Part shown: piece by piece, positions 9,265 through 18,605 of the stretch
How the letters are laid out: each line of letters starts with the position of its first letter
How positions within the stretch are numbered: the stretch's first letter is position 1
Source: Erythrobacteraceae bacterium Alg239-R51
Lineage (GTDB): Bacteria; Pseudomonadota; Alphaproteobacteria; Sphingomonadales; Sphingomonadaceae
Direction: 5' to 3'
NCBI GenBank assembly: GCA_947331495.1
Contig: CAMZOI010000001.1
Coordinates: 2,125,962-2,189,961 of the forward strand
Length of the DNA stretch: 64,000 nt
Translations under genes and position numbers: made by a program
The notes under the pieces: model-generated
Databases searched by the model: none
Seen by the model: only the letters and a program-made list of their open reading frames with translations
Told to the model about the DNA's origin: nothing

Positions 9265-10521
9265 TTACCTGCTGCTCGGCCCGCTCCGACCGCCATCCGC
9301 GGAAGGCGGCTTGATCTCCATCGGCGCCATCCGCCAGACAGCGCCCTTACCGTCACCGCGATCGTTGGTCAGCAGATAGATCGCCCCATCCGGTCCCTGT
9401 TCCACTTCACGGATACGGGTGTTGAAGGGAAGAAACTGCGTATCGGCAACGCGGCCATTCTCCATGTCGACCCGCTCTACGCCGCCGGCGGACAGCGCTC
9501 CGAAGAGGATATCGCCGCGCCAGTCAGGAAACAGGTCGCCGGTATAGACGACCATTCCTGCGGGCGAGCGGACCGGGCTCCAATGATGAACCGCGTCCTC
9601 GAAATCGGGAAACTCGGTCGGGTCGGGTATATTGACCCCGTTGTAGTTGATGCCCCAGCTCACCACGGGCCAGCCGTAATTCGCGCCGCCCTGGATCGCG
9701 TTCAGTTCATCGCCGCCCAGCGGCCCCATTTCCATGACCCATAGCTGACCGGTTTCAGGGTTCAGGGCCGCCGCCTCGATGTTGCGATGGCCGTAGGACC
9801 ATATTGCCTCGTCCGCTCCGCTACGGCCGACGAAGGGATTGTCGCGAGGGATCGAGCCATCATCGTTGATCCGGATGACGGTCCCGAGCGTGTTCGACAG
9901 ATCCTGCGCCGGGCCGAACTTGAAGCGCTCGCCAAGCGTCAGAAACAGCGTATCATCGTCCTCGAACACGATGCGGTTGCCGAAGTGGTTCGGACCTTCG
10001 ACCTTTTCCTGCCGCCAGATGACTTCGAACCCTTCGATCCGGTCATCCATCAGCCGGCCCCGGCCCAGTGCGGTACCCGCGCTCCCCCCGTCGCCCGGTT
10101 CGGCAAAGGCGAGGTAGACCATGCGGTTCTCTGCAAAGCGTGGATGCAGGGCTACGTCCATCAGGCCGCCCTGCCCCTGTGCGAACACGCTGGGTGTCCC
10201 TCCGACGGGTCTCGAAACCATTCCATCGGGCGAAACGATGACCAGGTCGCCCGGCAGTTCGGTCACCAGCATGCGCCCGTCCGGAAGGAATGTCATTCCC
10301 CAGGGCGTGTCCAGACCGTCCGCAATCTCGGTCACTGCGAGGGCGACATCGCCCGTATGGACCGATTCGACCTGCTTCTGCTGATGCGCGGCGGCGGGAA
10401 CAGCGGCAGCCGAGAGAAGAAACAACGGCAGCAGAGCCGAACGGCTCGCGCGGGCTACGTCAAACAAACGCTCGCCCCAACCGATGTACCCCTTTGCACT
10501 TGCAGATCGACGCTCCAGCAT
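9265..10521 (-). CDS. PQQ-dependent sugar dehydrogenase (YliI/Asd-like)
   Basis: Predicted periplasmic six-bladed beta-propeller of the soluble aldose dehydrogenase / glucose-sorbosone dehydrogenase family, which oxidises sugars with PQQ. The 418-aa product has a signal peptide (LLPLFLLSAAAVPAAAHQ). Family landmarks are 'LDTPWGMTFLPDGRMLVTE', 'GGLMDVALHPRF', 'SYGHRNIEAAALNPETG', 'GGDELNAIQGGANYGWP' and a C-terminal 'EVEQGPDGAIYLLTND'. The ATG at 10521 is chosen because it leaves a normal signal peptide, although the n-region is long. No PQQ biosynthesis gene is in the window, so cofactor supply is unresolved. Substrate is not predictable from the sequence. Confidence 0.88.
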   Translation of the reverse strand: MLERRSASAKGYIGWGERLFDVARASRSALLPLFLLSAAAVPAAAHQQKQVESVHTGDVALAVTEIADGLDTPWGMTFLPDGRMLVTELPGDLVIVSPDGMVSRPVGGTPSVFAQGQGGLMDVALHPRFAENRMVYLAFAEPGDGGSAGTALGRGRLMDDRIEGFEVIWRQEKVEGPNHFGNRIVFEDDDTLFLTLGERFKFGPAQDLSNTLGTVIRINDDGSIPRDNPFVGRSGADEAIWSYGHRNIEAAALNPETGQLWVMEMGPLGGDELNAIQGGANYGWPVVSWGINYNGVNIPDPTEFPDFEDAVHHWSPVRSPAGMVVYTGDLFPDWRGDILFGALSAGGVERVDMENGRVADTQFLPFNTRIREVEQGPDGAIYLLTNDRGDGKGAVWRMAPMEIKPPSADGGRSGPSSR

Positions 10522-10643
10522 ATCTCTTTTCCCATGCGAACAAACCGGTGACGATGACCGATATGCTACCGGCCTTCCAAGCTTGAACCGCACCGATGGA
10601 ACTAAGTTCCATCATTTCAACAGGAAGCGCCGCCGGAGCGAGC

Positions 10644-12740
10644 TTAGCCGGCGGTTTTCTTCTTTCGCCGCCATTCGTGCAGCAGCGGCTCGGTATAGCC
10701 GCTCGGCTGCTCGACACCCTTGAAGATCAGATCCTTCGCGGCGCTGAACGCGGGGCCATTCTCGTTCTCGAGCAGCGGTTCGTAGAACGGGTCGCCCGCA
10801 TTCTGTTCGTCCACCTTGGCCGCCATCCGGCGCAGGCTGTCCATCACCTGTTCTTCGGAAATCACCCCGTGTAGCAGCCAGTTGGCGATGTGCTGGCTCG
10901 AGATGCGCAAGGTCGCCCGGTCTTCCATCAGACCGACGTCGTTGATGTCGGGTACCTTAGAGCAACCGACCCCGGCATCAATCCAGCGCACGACATAGCC
11001 GAGCAGGCCCTGGCAATTGTTGTCGAGCTCTTCGCGGATTTCTTCGTCCGACCAGTTGGTCCGGTCCGCCAGCGGGATTGTCAGCAGTTCGTCCAGCTTG
11101 GCTGCGTCCGGCAGACCCTTCTGGATCTCGAACACGTCCTCGCGGTGATAGTGGATCGCATGCAGCGTCGCGGCGGTCGGGCTAGGCACCCACGCGGTGT
11201 TGGCCCCGGCGCGCAGATGGCCGATCTTGTCGATCATCATCTGCCCCATCAGGTCGGGCGCAGCCCACATACCCTTGCCGATCTGTGCCCGCCCCGAAAG
11301 GCCATGGGCGAGCCCGATGCCGACATTGCGCGCCTCGTAGGCGTTCAGCCAGGCCGAGCTCTTCATCTCGCCCTTGCGCTTCATCGGCCCGGCCCGCATC
11401 GAGGTGTGGATCTCGTCACCCGTCCGGTCGAGAAAGCCGGTGTTGATGAACACGATCCGGTCCTTCACCGCATGGATGCAGGCGCCAAGGTTCGCGCTGG
11501 TGCGCCGCTCCTCGTCCATCACGCCAACCTTGATCGTATGGCGCGGCAGGCCGAGCAGATCTTCCACCGCGTCGAACAGATCGTTGGTGAAGGCGCATTC
11601 CTCCGGCCCGTGCATCTTTGGCTTGACGATGTAGATGCTGCCGCAGCGCGAATTGCCGTATTTGCCGAGGCCTGCCACGTCGTGCGCGCCGATGGCCGAG
11701 GTGACGACCGCATCGAGAATGCCTTCGGGAATTTCCTTCCCGTCCCAGTGCATCGCCGGGTTCGTCATCAGGTGTCCGACATTGCGCACGAACATCAGGC
11801 TGCGACCGGGTAGGGTGAGGCGGGTGCCGCCCGCGTCGGTGAATCTCACGTCGTCTGCCAGTTCGCGGGTTACGGTACGACCGCCCTTTTCGAAACTTTC
11901 GGCCAGATCGCCGCGCATGATGCCGAGCCAGTTGCGATAGGCGACCAGCTTGTCCTCGGCATCAACCGCCGCGACCGAATCCTCGCAATCCGCGATGGTC
12001 GTCAGCGCCGCTTCCATGACGATGTCCGCAATCCCGAGCCGATCCGTGCTACCGACCTGGCTGTCGGGATCGACGACCAGTTCGATATGCAGACCGTTGT
12101 TCCTGAACAGCGGCCCGCGCTGGGTTTTGCCCACGCGCTGCGACGGATCGCGCAAGTTCATTTCGTCGAGACTGGCAAGGTCGGCCCAGCTGCCATCGGC
12201 CAAGGGCAGGATCTCGTCGAGCAGTTCGCGTCCGCGGGCAATCACCGCGGCGCCGCGATCCTGATCGTATCCACCCGGCCGCGCGGGCGGCGCATCGAGT
12301 GCGTCGGTCCCGTAGAGCGCGTCATACAGGCTGCCCCAGCGCGCATTGGCGGCATTCAGCAGGAAGCGCGCATTGAGGATCGGCACCACCAGTTGCGGCC
12401 CGGCCATGGTGGCAATCTCGGCATCGACATTCTCGGTGCCGATGGTGAATTTCGCTGGTTCGGGGACGAGATAGCCGATCTCCTCCAGGAAGGAGCGGTA
12501 GGCCTTTGCATCGTGCGATCGGCCGGCATGTTCGGTGTGCCACGCGTCGATCTTCGCCTGCAATTCCTCGCGCTTGTCGAGCAATGCGCGGTTGCGCGGA
12601 GCGAATGCGCCCAGCAATTCGGCGAAGCCTTCCCAGAACGTCCCGGCATCGCGGCCAAGCGGGGCCAGCACTTCGTTTTCGATGAATTCGGCGAGCCTGG
12701 GATCCGCCTCGATACCGGCGCGCGTTACGTAGTCTGGCAT
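10644..12740 (-). CDS. glcB: Malate synthase G
   Basis: Condenses glyoxylate with acetyl-CoA to give malate, the second step of the glyoxylate bypass. At 698 aa it has the length of the monomeric G isoform rather than the shorter A isoform. Landmarks include '[19 protein letters not shown]', '[11 protein letters not shown]', the catalytic-loop region '[15 protein letters not shown]' and '[12 protein letters not shown]', and C-terminal '[14 protein letters not shown]'. No isocitrate lyase is in the window. The gene is divergent from the M20-astA-astB operon across a gap of about 130 bases. Confidence 0.97.
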   Translation of the reverse strand: MPDYVTRAGIEADPRLAEFIENEVLAPLGRDAGTFWEGFAELLGAFAPRNRALLDKREELQAKIDAWHTEHAGRSHDAKAYRSFLEEIGYLVPEPAKFTIGTENVDAEIATMAGPQLVVPILNARFLLNAANARWGSLYDALYGTDALDAPPARPGGYDQDRGAAVIARGRELLDEILPLADGSWADLASLDEMNLRDPSQRVGKTQRGPLFRNNGLHIELVVDPDSQVGSTDRLGIADIVMEAALTTIADCEDSVAAVDAEDKLVAYRNWLGIMRGDLAESFEKGGRTVTRELADDVRFTDAGGTRLTLPGRSLMFVRNVGHLMTNPAMHWDGKEIPEGILDAVVTSAIGAHDVAGLGKYGNSRCGSIYIVKPKMHGPEECAFTNDLFDAVEDLLGLPRHTIKVGVMDEERRTSANLGACIHAVKDRIVFINTGFLDRTGDEIHTSMRAGPMKRKGEMKSSAWLNAYEARNVGIGLAHGLSGRAQIGKGMWAAPDLMGQMMIDKIGHLRAGANTAWVPSPTAATLHAIHYHREDVFEIQKGLPDAAKLDELLTIPLADRTNWSDEEIREELDNNCQGLLGYVVRWIDAGVGCSKVPDINDVGLMEDRATLRISSQHIANWLLHGVISEEQVMDSLRRMAAKVDEQNAGDPFYEPLLENENGPAFSAAKDLIFKGVEQPSGYTEPLLHEWRRKKKTAG

Positions 12741-12868
12741 GGAACTCCTCTAGGATTAACGATTGGACAATGTCGGCCGGGGAGGAGCAGGCGTCGCTAT
12801 GGCGTTGCCGGTCGGCGAATGCAAGACGGGGTGGACTTGACACGCGCGGAAGGTAGAGACCGTTGCCG

Positions 12869-14065
12869 ATGAAACCGGATGAAATTCTCGACGCCATCGA
12901 TGCCGACACCATGCTGCGCGAAGTGCAGGAATGGGCCGCCATCAATACCGGCACTGCAAATATCGAAGGGCTTGACCGCATGGCGGACATTCTCGCCGAT
13001 GCCTTCGCGCAGCTTCCCGGGAAGGTAGAACTGGTCGAACCGGACACTGTCACCGCGATCTCCCCAGAGGGTTGCGAATATGAAAAACCCCACGGCCAGC
13101 ACATGATCCTGCGCGTCCGGCCAGATGCGGAACGTCGCTTCATCCTGACCGGACACATGGACACCGTCTTTCCCGCCGATCATCCGTTTCAGGATATTTC
13201 ATGGCTGGATGACGACACGATCAACGGTCCAGGTACCGCCGACATGAAGGGCGGGCTGTGCGTCATCCTGCACGCTCTTGGCACTTTCGAGCGTACCGCA
13301 GATGCCCATCGGATCGGCTATGATGTCATGATAAATTCCGACGAGGAAACCGGCAGCCTCGCCAGTCGTGGATTGATCGAGAACCTAGCGCGCGGAAAAT
13401 ACGCTGCCCTGACGTTCGAACCCAGCGCCCTGCCCGACGGCACGCTCGCTCATGCGCGCGGAGGCACGGGCAATTATTCAATCACCATCACCGGGCAGTC
13501 GGCGCATGCAGGTCGCAACCCGCAGGACGGGCGGAACGCGATTGTCGCCGCCTCGGACCTTGTGCTCCAGATCAAGGCACTCGAAGCCGAGGACATCACG
13601 GTCAACCCGGCGAAGATCGAGGGTGGCGCAGCGAACAACGTCGTACCCGACCTTGCCATCCTGCGTTTCAATATCCGGCCCAAATCGATCGACGCGATGG
13701 AACGCTTCGACGGCGAGCTCGACGCGATCCTGCGCAAGATAGAGACCGGTCACGAGGTTGGGGTGCAGCGTCATGGCGGCGTTACCCGGCCGCCCAAACC
13801 GGTCGATGACAAGGCCCAGGCCCTGTTCGATCTCGTCCGCGATTGCGGGGCCGAACTGGGTCAGAAAATCGGCTGGAAGCCCTCTGGCGGCGTGTGCGAT
13901 GGCAACAACATCGCCGCGACCGGCGTGCCGGTGGTCGACACGATGGGCGTGCGCGGGGGCGCGATCCACTCGCCGCAGGAATTCATGATCGTGCCTTCGC
14001 TGCGCGAACGTGCTGCCTTGTCGGCGCTTGTCCTCACAAAGCTGTCGACCGGAGACCATCTGTGA
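12869..14065 (+). CDS. M20-family metallohydrolase coupled to astAB
   Basis: Zinc-dependent amidohydrolase/peptidase of the ArgE-DapE-carboxypeptidase G2 group. The 398-aa protein carries the di-metal site: H96 and D98 in TGHMDTVFPA, D125 in GTADMKGG, the catalytic pair in NSDEETGS, and the dimerisation-domain 'GQSAHAGRNPQDGRNAI'. Substrate is not identified by the motifs alone. Its stop overlaps the GTG of astA by four bases, so it belongs to the arginine succinyltransferase operon. By context it could cleave N-succinylglutamate (the AstE step, normally done by an M14-like enzyme); that is inference. ATG at 12869 is preferred to a TTG two codons earlier. Confidence 0.85.
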   Translation: MKPDEILDAIDADTMLREVQEWAAINTGTANIEGLDRMADILADAFAQLPGKVELVEPDTVTAISPEGCEYEKPHGQHMILRVRPDAERRFILTGHMDTVFPADHPFQDISWLDDDTINGPGTADMKGGLCVILHALGTFERTADAHRIGYDVMINSDEETGSLASRGLIENLARGKYAALTFEPSALPDGTLAHARGGTGNYSITITGQSAHAGRNPQDGRNAIVAASDLVLQIKALEAEDITVNPAKIEGGAANNVVPDLAILRFNIRPKSIDAMERFDGELDAILRKIETGHEVGVQRHGGVTRPPKPVDDKAQALFDLVRDCGAELGQKIGWKPSGGVCDGNNIAATGVPVVDTMGVRGGAIHSPQEFMIVPSLRERAALSALVLTKLSTGDHL

Positions 14066-15078
14066 GTTTTCGTCTGCGCGCCGCACGGCTCGGCGATCTG
14101 GAACATCTGTACGAGATGGCGAAACTGACCGGGGGCGGTTTCACAAATCTGCCGCCGGATCGAGAGGCGCTGACCACCAAGCTGGAGCGCGCCGAAGACG
14201 CCTTCGCGCGCACCGACGACGAGCTGGGCGACGACCAGTTCACTCTGGTGCTCGAAAACACCGAGACGGACCACGTGCGCGGGACCTGCCAGATCTTCAC
14301 CCAGGTCGGGCAACAATGGCCGTTCTACTCCTATCGTCTGAACACATTGACCCAGCACAGCCGCGAGCTCAACCGGACAGTGCGCGCCGAATTGCTGAGT
14401 CTGGTAACCGATCTCGAGGGGGCCAGCGAAGTCGGCGGGCTGTTCCTTCATCCAGGCGAGCGAGCGGGCGGTCACGGCCTGCTTCTGGCGCGAAGCCGCT
14501 ATTTGTTCATCGCCATGCACCGCTCCCGTTTTGCCGACCGGATCCTGGCCGAATTGCGGGGGGTGATCGACGATCGCGGCGGCTCGCCCTTCTGGGACGG
14601 GGTGGCAGGCCGGTTCTTCGGGATGACCTTTCAGGAAGCGGACTATTTCAACGCCATCAACGGCAACCAGTTCATCGCCGATCTTATGCCCAAGCACCCG
14701 GTCTATGTCGCCATGCTGGATGACGAAGCCAAGAAGGTCATCGGCGTGCCCCACCCCAGCGGTCGTGCCGCGATGCGCATGCTGGAAAACGAAGGTTTCG
14801 TGGCGGAAGGCTATCTCGACATCTTCGACGGCGGCCCCACTCTGACCGCGCGCACCGATCAGGTAAGAAGCATCTCCAGTGCCAAACCGTCGACCATCAG
14901 CGCGACCGATCTCGACATTGGCGAACGTGCAATTGTCGCAACCGGGGAACTGGACAATTTTCGCTCGGCGTTCGGCATGCGCGAGCAGGGCGAGGACGGC
15001 ACCATCGCGATCGACGAAGTTTGCGCGAAGACGCTCGAAGTGGGCGAAGGCGATCAGGTATGGAGCGTGGCGCGATGA
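14062..15078 (+). CDS. astA: Arginine N-succinyltransferase
   Basis: First enzyme of the AST pathway: transfers succinyl from succinyl-CoA to the alpha-amino group of arginine. The 338-aa GNAT-fold product starts at GTG 14062 (VSFRLRAARLGDLEHLYEM) and shows family blocks 'GGFTNLPPDREAL', 'VGGLFLHPGERAGGHGLLLARSRYLFIA', 'PFWDGVAGRFFGMTFQEAD' and 'KHPVYVAMLDDEAK'. GTG is supported because it overlaps the TGA of the M20 gene (GTGA); the open frame extends upstream but only through that gene. Overlaps astB by ATGA. Confidence 0.95.
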   Translation: MSFRLRAARLGDLEHLYEMAKLTGGGFTNLPPDREALTTKLERAEDAFARTDDELGDDQFTLVLENTETDHVRGTCQIFTQVGQQWPFYSYRLNTLTQHSRELNRTVRAELLSLVTDLEGASEVGGLFLHPGERAGGHGLLLARSRYLFIAMHRSRFADRILAELRGVIDDRGGSPFWDGVAGRFFGMTFQEADYFNAINGNQFIADLMPKHPVYVAMLDDEAKKVIGVPHPSGRAAMRMLENEGFVAEGYLDIFDGGPTLTARTDQVRSISSAKPSTISATDLDIGERAIVATGELDNFRSAFGMREQGEDGTIAIDEVCAKTLEVGEGDQVWSVAR

Positions 15079-16358
15079 GCGCTCGGGATCAAAACCTCGT
15101 CGAAATTAACTTTGACGGCATTGTCGGGCCAAGTCACAATTATGCTGGTCTGAGCCTCGGCAATATCGCCAGTGCGAGCCACAAGGACAACACATCCTTC
15201 CCGCGCGCCGCCGCGCTGCAGGGCGTAGCCAAGATGCGAAGCAATATGGAACTTGGCCTGGCGCAAGGGTTTCTGCTGCCGCTGCCCCGTCCCAATCAAG
15301 CATTCCTGCAGGATCTGGCGGTGGACGCAACAAGTGACCGCGCCCTGCTCGCCGCGGCATGGTCGGCCAGTTCGATGTGGACTGCCAACGCCGCCACTGT
15401 CAGCCCCGCACCGGATACCGCCGACGGGCGGTGTCATCTCACACCCGCCAATCTGGTCACGATGCCGCACCGCTCGCAGGAATGGCGCGACACGCAGGCC
15501 CAATTGAAAATCGCGTTCGGCGACGTTCGCCATTTCGCGGTCCACGATGCAGTTCCGCTCAGCTTCGGCGACGAGGGCGCGGCAAACCACATGCGGCTTT
15601 GCGAACGCCACGACGCGACCGGCGTGGAAGTGTTCGTCTATGGCAGGCAGGGCGGCAAATTCCCCGCGCGCCAGCACGAACAGGCAAGTCGCGCCGTGGC
15701 GCGCATGCACGGGCTGGATCCGAAGCGCTGTGTTTTCATCGAGCAGAACCCCGAAGCGATCGAAGCGGGTGCGTTTCACAACGATGTCGTCGCCGTGGCA
15801 AACGAAACGGTTCTTTTCACACATGAACGGGCCTTCGCTGACCGGCACGATGCCTATGAGGCAATCCTGGCGGCGTTCCCGCAATTGCAGGTGGTCGAGG
15901 TTCGCAACGATTGCGTCAGTCTCGAAGAAGCGATCAGGACTTACCTGTTCAACGCGCAACTCGTGACCTTGCCGGGCGACGATCCCGGATCGGGTGCGGG
16001 AATGGCTCTCGTCGTGCCCAGCGAATGCCGCGAAAGCAAGGCGGTCTGGTCATGGTGCGAGCGTATGCTCGCATCCAACGGACCCATCCGGCAGGTCATC
16101 CCGGTCGATGTTCGCCAGTCCATGGCCAATGGCGGCGGACCAGCCTGTTTGCGCCTGCGCGTCGTCGCCGATCCCGCGACCGTCGATCCGCGTTTCCTAC
16201 TCGACGACGTTAAGGCGCAACGTATCGAGGCGGTCGTCGCCGAAATGTGGCCCGAGCGGATCGAACCCGACGATGTCGGGTCCGAAGCGCTGGCAAAAGC
16301 CGTAATCGAGGCACGCGAGGCGCTTCTCGGTGTGCTTTCGCTGGATGAGCTCGCCTGA
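15075..16358 (+). CDS. astB: N-succinylarginine dihydrolase
   Basis: Second step of the AST pathway: hydrolyses succinylarginine to succinylornithine, two ammonia and CO2. It belongs to the amidinotransferase/dihydrolase superfamily. The 427-aa product begins MSARDQNLVEINFDGIVGPSHNYAGLS, a signature start, and includes 'CHLTPANLVTMPHRSQEW', 'GFHNDVVAVANE'-type 'FHNDVVAVANETVLF' and 'QSMANGGGPACLRLR', the last carrying the catalytic cysteine. It is translationally coupled to astA. The later genes astC, astD and a classical astE are not found in the window. Confidence 0.96.
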   Translation: MSARDQNLVEINFDGIVGPSHNYAGLSLGNIASASHKDNTSFPRAAALQGVAKMRSNMELGLAQGFLLPLPRPNQAFLQDLAVDATSDRALLAAAWSASSMWTANAATVSPAPDTADGRCHLTPANLVTMPHRSQEWRDTQAQLKIAFGDVRHFAVHDAVPLSFGDEGAANHMRLCERHDATGVEVFVYGRQGGKFPARQHEQASRAVARMHGLDPKRCVFIEQNPEAIEAGAFHNDVVAVANETVLFTHERAFADRHDAYEAILAAFPQLQVVEVRNDCVSLEEAIRTYLFNAQLVTLPGDDPGSGAGMALVVPSECRESKAVWSWCERMLASNGPIRQVIPVDVRQSMANGGGPACLRLRVVADPATVDPRFLLDDVKAQRIEAVVAEMWPERIEPDDVGSEALAKAVIEAREALLGVLSLDELA

Positions 16359-16441
16359 CAGCGCGCGGCGTAAGGTTAACACGCTGGACACTGAATAATA
16401 GTGCGCCCTACATCCCGTAAAAGGTTAACCGTCGCACCTGC

Positions 16442-16462
16442 GCAGGAACACGAAGTTCCTGC
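16442..16462. promoter_or_regulatory. Perfect 8-bp inverted repeat upstream of small membrane protein
   Basis: The arms GCAGGAAC (16442-16449) and GTTCCTGC (16455-16462) flank a 5-base loop. No T-tract follows on the plus strand, so it is a poor intrinsic terminator for astB; it could be an operator or an RNA hairpin in the leader of the next gene. AT-rich GGTTAA motifs lie on both sides. Confidence 0.4.
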
Positions 16463-16478
16463 AATAGTTGCATTGTTG

Positions 16479-16748
16479 ATGGTTAAGAAAGGAAGTCGCG
16501 TCTCAGTGTTGAAACGGGTAAAAAGGCTGTTCGTGATCAAGACGCGCTTCGAAGCGTATCTGATCATCTTCGCCCTTGCCCTTGGCGCCATGACCCGTGG
16601 TGCTCATTATACGCTCGAATACCCCGGAGTTGGCGGCTATCTGCTTTTTGCCGCAACCGCTGGCGCGGTTTTCCTTGGCGGCGCAAAAATTCTCGATGCC
16701 TTGCGATATGAACGCGAGGCGAAAGCCTCCCAAGCCATGGATTTCTGA
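16479..16748 (+). CDS. Small two-helix membrane protein, unknown
   Basis: An 89-aa product (80 aa if the GTG at 16506 is used) with basic N terminus VLKRVKRLFVIKTRFEAY, a first hydrophobic segment (LIIFALALGAM), a short loop RGAHYTLEYPGVG, a second hydrophobic segment (YLLFAATAGAVFLGGA) and a charged tail DALRYEREAK. Two transmembrane helices with both ends on the cytoplasmic side are likely. No family is recognised. The GTG at 16506 has a GGAAG about ten bases upstream and may be the true start; the ATG at 16479 has no clear ribosome-binding site. No partner genes: astB precedes, tmRNA follows on the other strand. Confidence 0.65.
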   Translation: MVKKGSRVSVLKRVKRLFVIKTRFEAYLIIFALALGAMTRGAHYTLEYPGVGGYLLFAATAGAVFLGGAKILDALRYEREAKASQAMDF

Positions 16749-16882
16749 ATTTCCACCGAATCCGAAGTTTGGTCTTTGGAAACACCTTAAAATTGAATCC
16801 GACGCTGCTGACCAGCGCCCCAACACATCTCGTAGAAACGAGCATTGCCGCACTTTGACGATCTCGATTGGTCATGCGTGAA

Positions 16883-17226
16883 GGTGGGGGTTTCTGTTGC
16901 TAGCTACCCCCGGAGCCCCGGAATCCGCTTCTGTTGCCCGGTGGGTCCAACCGCGCTTTGGCTTTGTAAATTCAGGCCGCTAGGCCGTCACATTACGCAG
17001 CGATTGCGAGTGCTTCGTTATCGTTGGCACTTGTGTGTTGTGAACAGTTTTACGGGTTACTCAGCCCGGGCAAAAACGCTATCTTTCAGCACACGTCGAT
17101 CCTAGTTCGGCCCCGTCAGAAATCCCGCAAATCCGGGACTTGTGGTGGAGCCGCCGGGTACTGCCCCCGGGTCCGTTGTACCTATTACATAGCGCCATTT
17201 ATCGCCATAGCCGGTCGAAACCAGCG
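16883..17226 (-). ncRNA. ssrA: Two-piece (circularly permuted) tmRNA
   Basis: Rescues stalled ribosomes by acting as tRNA then as a short mRNA. On the minus strand the acceptor half comes first, ending GGCTCCACCA with encoded CCA at 17145-17143; a 28-base intervening piece (17142-17115) follows; the coding half begins GGGGCCG at 17114. GGGGCCG pairs over seven positions with CGGCTCC before ACCA, including the G3-U70 wobble that marks alanine tRNA. The reading frame 17028-16993 encodes the tag ANDNEALAIAA then TAA. The hairpin 16886-16911 closes the coding piece. The permuted order is the alphaproteobacterial form. The exact 5' and 3' ends are estimated. Confidence 0.95.
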
Positions 17227-17230
17227 CACC

Positions 17231-17259
17231 CTATATAGGGCATTGTGCGTTAATGTGAA
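17231..17259 (-). promoter_or_regulatory. Likely ssrA promoter
   Basis: On the minus strand a TTCACA box (17259-17254) is followed, after about 16 bases, by a TATATA-type -10 box (around 17237-17232), placing a start near 17225, just before the acceptor piece of tmRNA. The match to the consensus -35 is partial, so the call depends on position as much as on sequence. Confidence 0.5.
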
Positions 17260-17291
17260 GTGAGCAAGCCGTTCACCAGGCCCCTTCACCC

Positions 17292-17783
17292 TCAACGGCC
17301 GCTATCCGCGGCCGTAGGGCGATCGGTTTTCAGTTCGGCCAAGATCTTTTTCAGAATGTCGAGTTCAGGATTGGTTGGCACCTCGTCGGTCTTCGAGGTG
17401 TCTTCCGTTTGTGCCTGCTTGGCCTGGATTTCTTCCGTCACCCGGTTCACGCTACGAACCACCATGAACAGCGCAAAAGCGACGATCAGGAAGTTGATCA
17501 AGGCGGTCAGCAGCGCGCCATAGCCGATCATCGCGACGCCTGCCTCCTTAAGTTCGGCGTAATTGGTGACCGATCCGGTGTACTCTTCGGGTATCGGACC
17601 CAAGAGCACGAACCAGTTGGAAAAGTCGATATCGCCGAAAATCCAGCCGATCAGCGGCATCAGGACGGCATCGGTCAGCTGGGTTACGATGCCAGAGAAC
17701 GCCGCACCGATCACCACCCCGACGGCAAGGTCGATCACATTGCCGCGCGCGATGAATTTCTTGAATTCTTTCCCCAGCTTCAT
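17292..17783 (-). CDS. mscL: Large-conductance mechanosensitive channel
   Basis: Homopentameric inner-membrane channel that opens under high membrane tension to release solutes on osmotic downshock. The 163-aa product starts MKLGKEFKKFIARGNVIDLAVGV, the conserved amphipathic N-terminal helix and TM1, with the gate-region pattern GVVIGAAFSGIV; TM2 is 'GALLTALINFLIVAFALFMVV'. The C-terminal tail after KQAQTE is longer and more acidic than in enterobacterial MscL (about 136 aa), which lies in the variable cytoplasmic helical bundle. Monocistronic, facing the lemA cluster divergently. Confidence 0.96.
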   Translation of the reverse strand: MKLGKEFKKFIARGNVIDLAVGVVIGAAFSGIVTQLTDAVLMPLIGWIFGDIDFSNWFVLLGPIPEEYTGSVTNYAELKEAGVAMIGYGALLTALINFLIVAFALFMVVRSVNRVTEEIQAKQAQTEDTSKTDEVPTNPELDILKKILAELKTDRPTAADSGR

Positions 17784-17922
17784 TCCGATACAAGTCCTTT
17801 AACCTTCGTCGTCCGCACAGCCACTGCCATGACCGGACACCGGTCACAAGCGCGCGTTAATCTTGCACTTGCACGCAGCCGTGCTATCTGAATAAGACAG
17901 CTTGCAAATGAGGATCACATCC

Positions 17923-18594
17923 ATGAACCGTCTCGCCGCGCTTCGCGCCAGTTTTATTGCCGCCGCAGCGCTCGCCTTGTCGGCTTGCGGGATCAATTCC
18001 GTTCCCGCAGCGGAAGAAAATGCCAAAGCCAAATGGGCCGATGTCGAAGCCGCCTTCCAGGAACGCGCGAACCTGATCCCCAATCTCGAGCAGATCACGA
18101 TGTCGAGCGCGGAGCAGGAACGCGAGACGCTCAACCAGGTGATCGAAGCGCGCGCTTCGGCAACCCGGCCCGAGATCGACGTTTCCGACCTGTCCGACCC
18201 GCAGCAGATGCAACAGTTCCAACAGGCGCAAAGCTCCCTCGGCGGCGCGCTTTCGCGTCTGCTCGTCTCGGTCGAGCGCTATCCGGAACTGCGCAGCCAG
18301 GATAATTTCGGCCGCTTCATGACCCAGATCGAAGGGCAGGAGAACCGCATTCGCGTAGCCATCCGCGACTATAACGAAGCAGTACGCCAGTATAACACCA
18401 CGATCCGTACCTTCCCCGACACGATCGGTGCGAACATCATCCACGGTGCGGAACCGATGGTGCCCTACGAAGCGGTCAGCGAAGGCGCAGAAGTCGCGCC
18501 CGAACTGAACATGCGATCGAATGCAAATGGTGCCGGCGCCGTCGGCGCGAACGACAATGCGAGCGAACCCGCAGACGCCGCGGCTGCCAACTGA
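17923..18594 (+). CDS. LemA family lipoprotein-like membrane protein
   Basis: The 223-aa product has an N-terminal signal/anchor (RLAALRASFIAAAALALSACG; the LSAC could be a lipobox, giving a lipoprotein) followed by the LemA core: 'WADVEAAFQERANLIPNL', 'YPELRSQDNF' and 'QENRIRVAIRDYNEAVRQYNTTIRTFPD', all hallmark segments of the helical LemA fold. Function of LemA proteins is not settled. Directly followed (11 bases) by two TPM-domain genes, a frequent partnership. Alternative ATG at 17908 would add five residues. The C terminus is an Ala/Asn-rich tail. Confidence 0.93.
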   Translation: MNRLAALRASFIAAAALALSACGINSVPAAEENAKAKWADVEAAFQERANLIPNLEQITMSSAEQERETLNQVIEARASATRPEIDVSDLSDPQQMQQFQQAQSSLGGALSRLLVSVERYPELRSQDNFGRFMTQIEGQENRIRVAIRDYNEAVRQYNTTIRTFPDTIGANIIHGAEPMVPYEAVSEGAEVAPELNMRSNANGAGAVGANDNASEPADAAAAN

Positions 18595-18605
18595 GCGGCG
18601 CGGCG

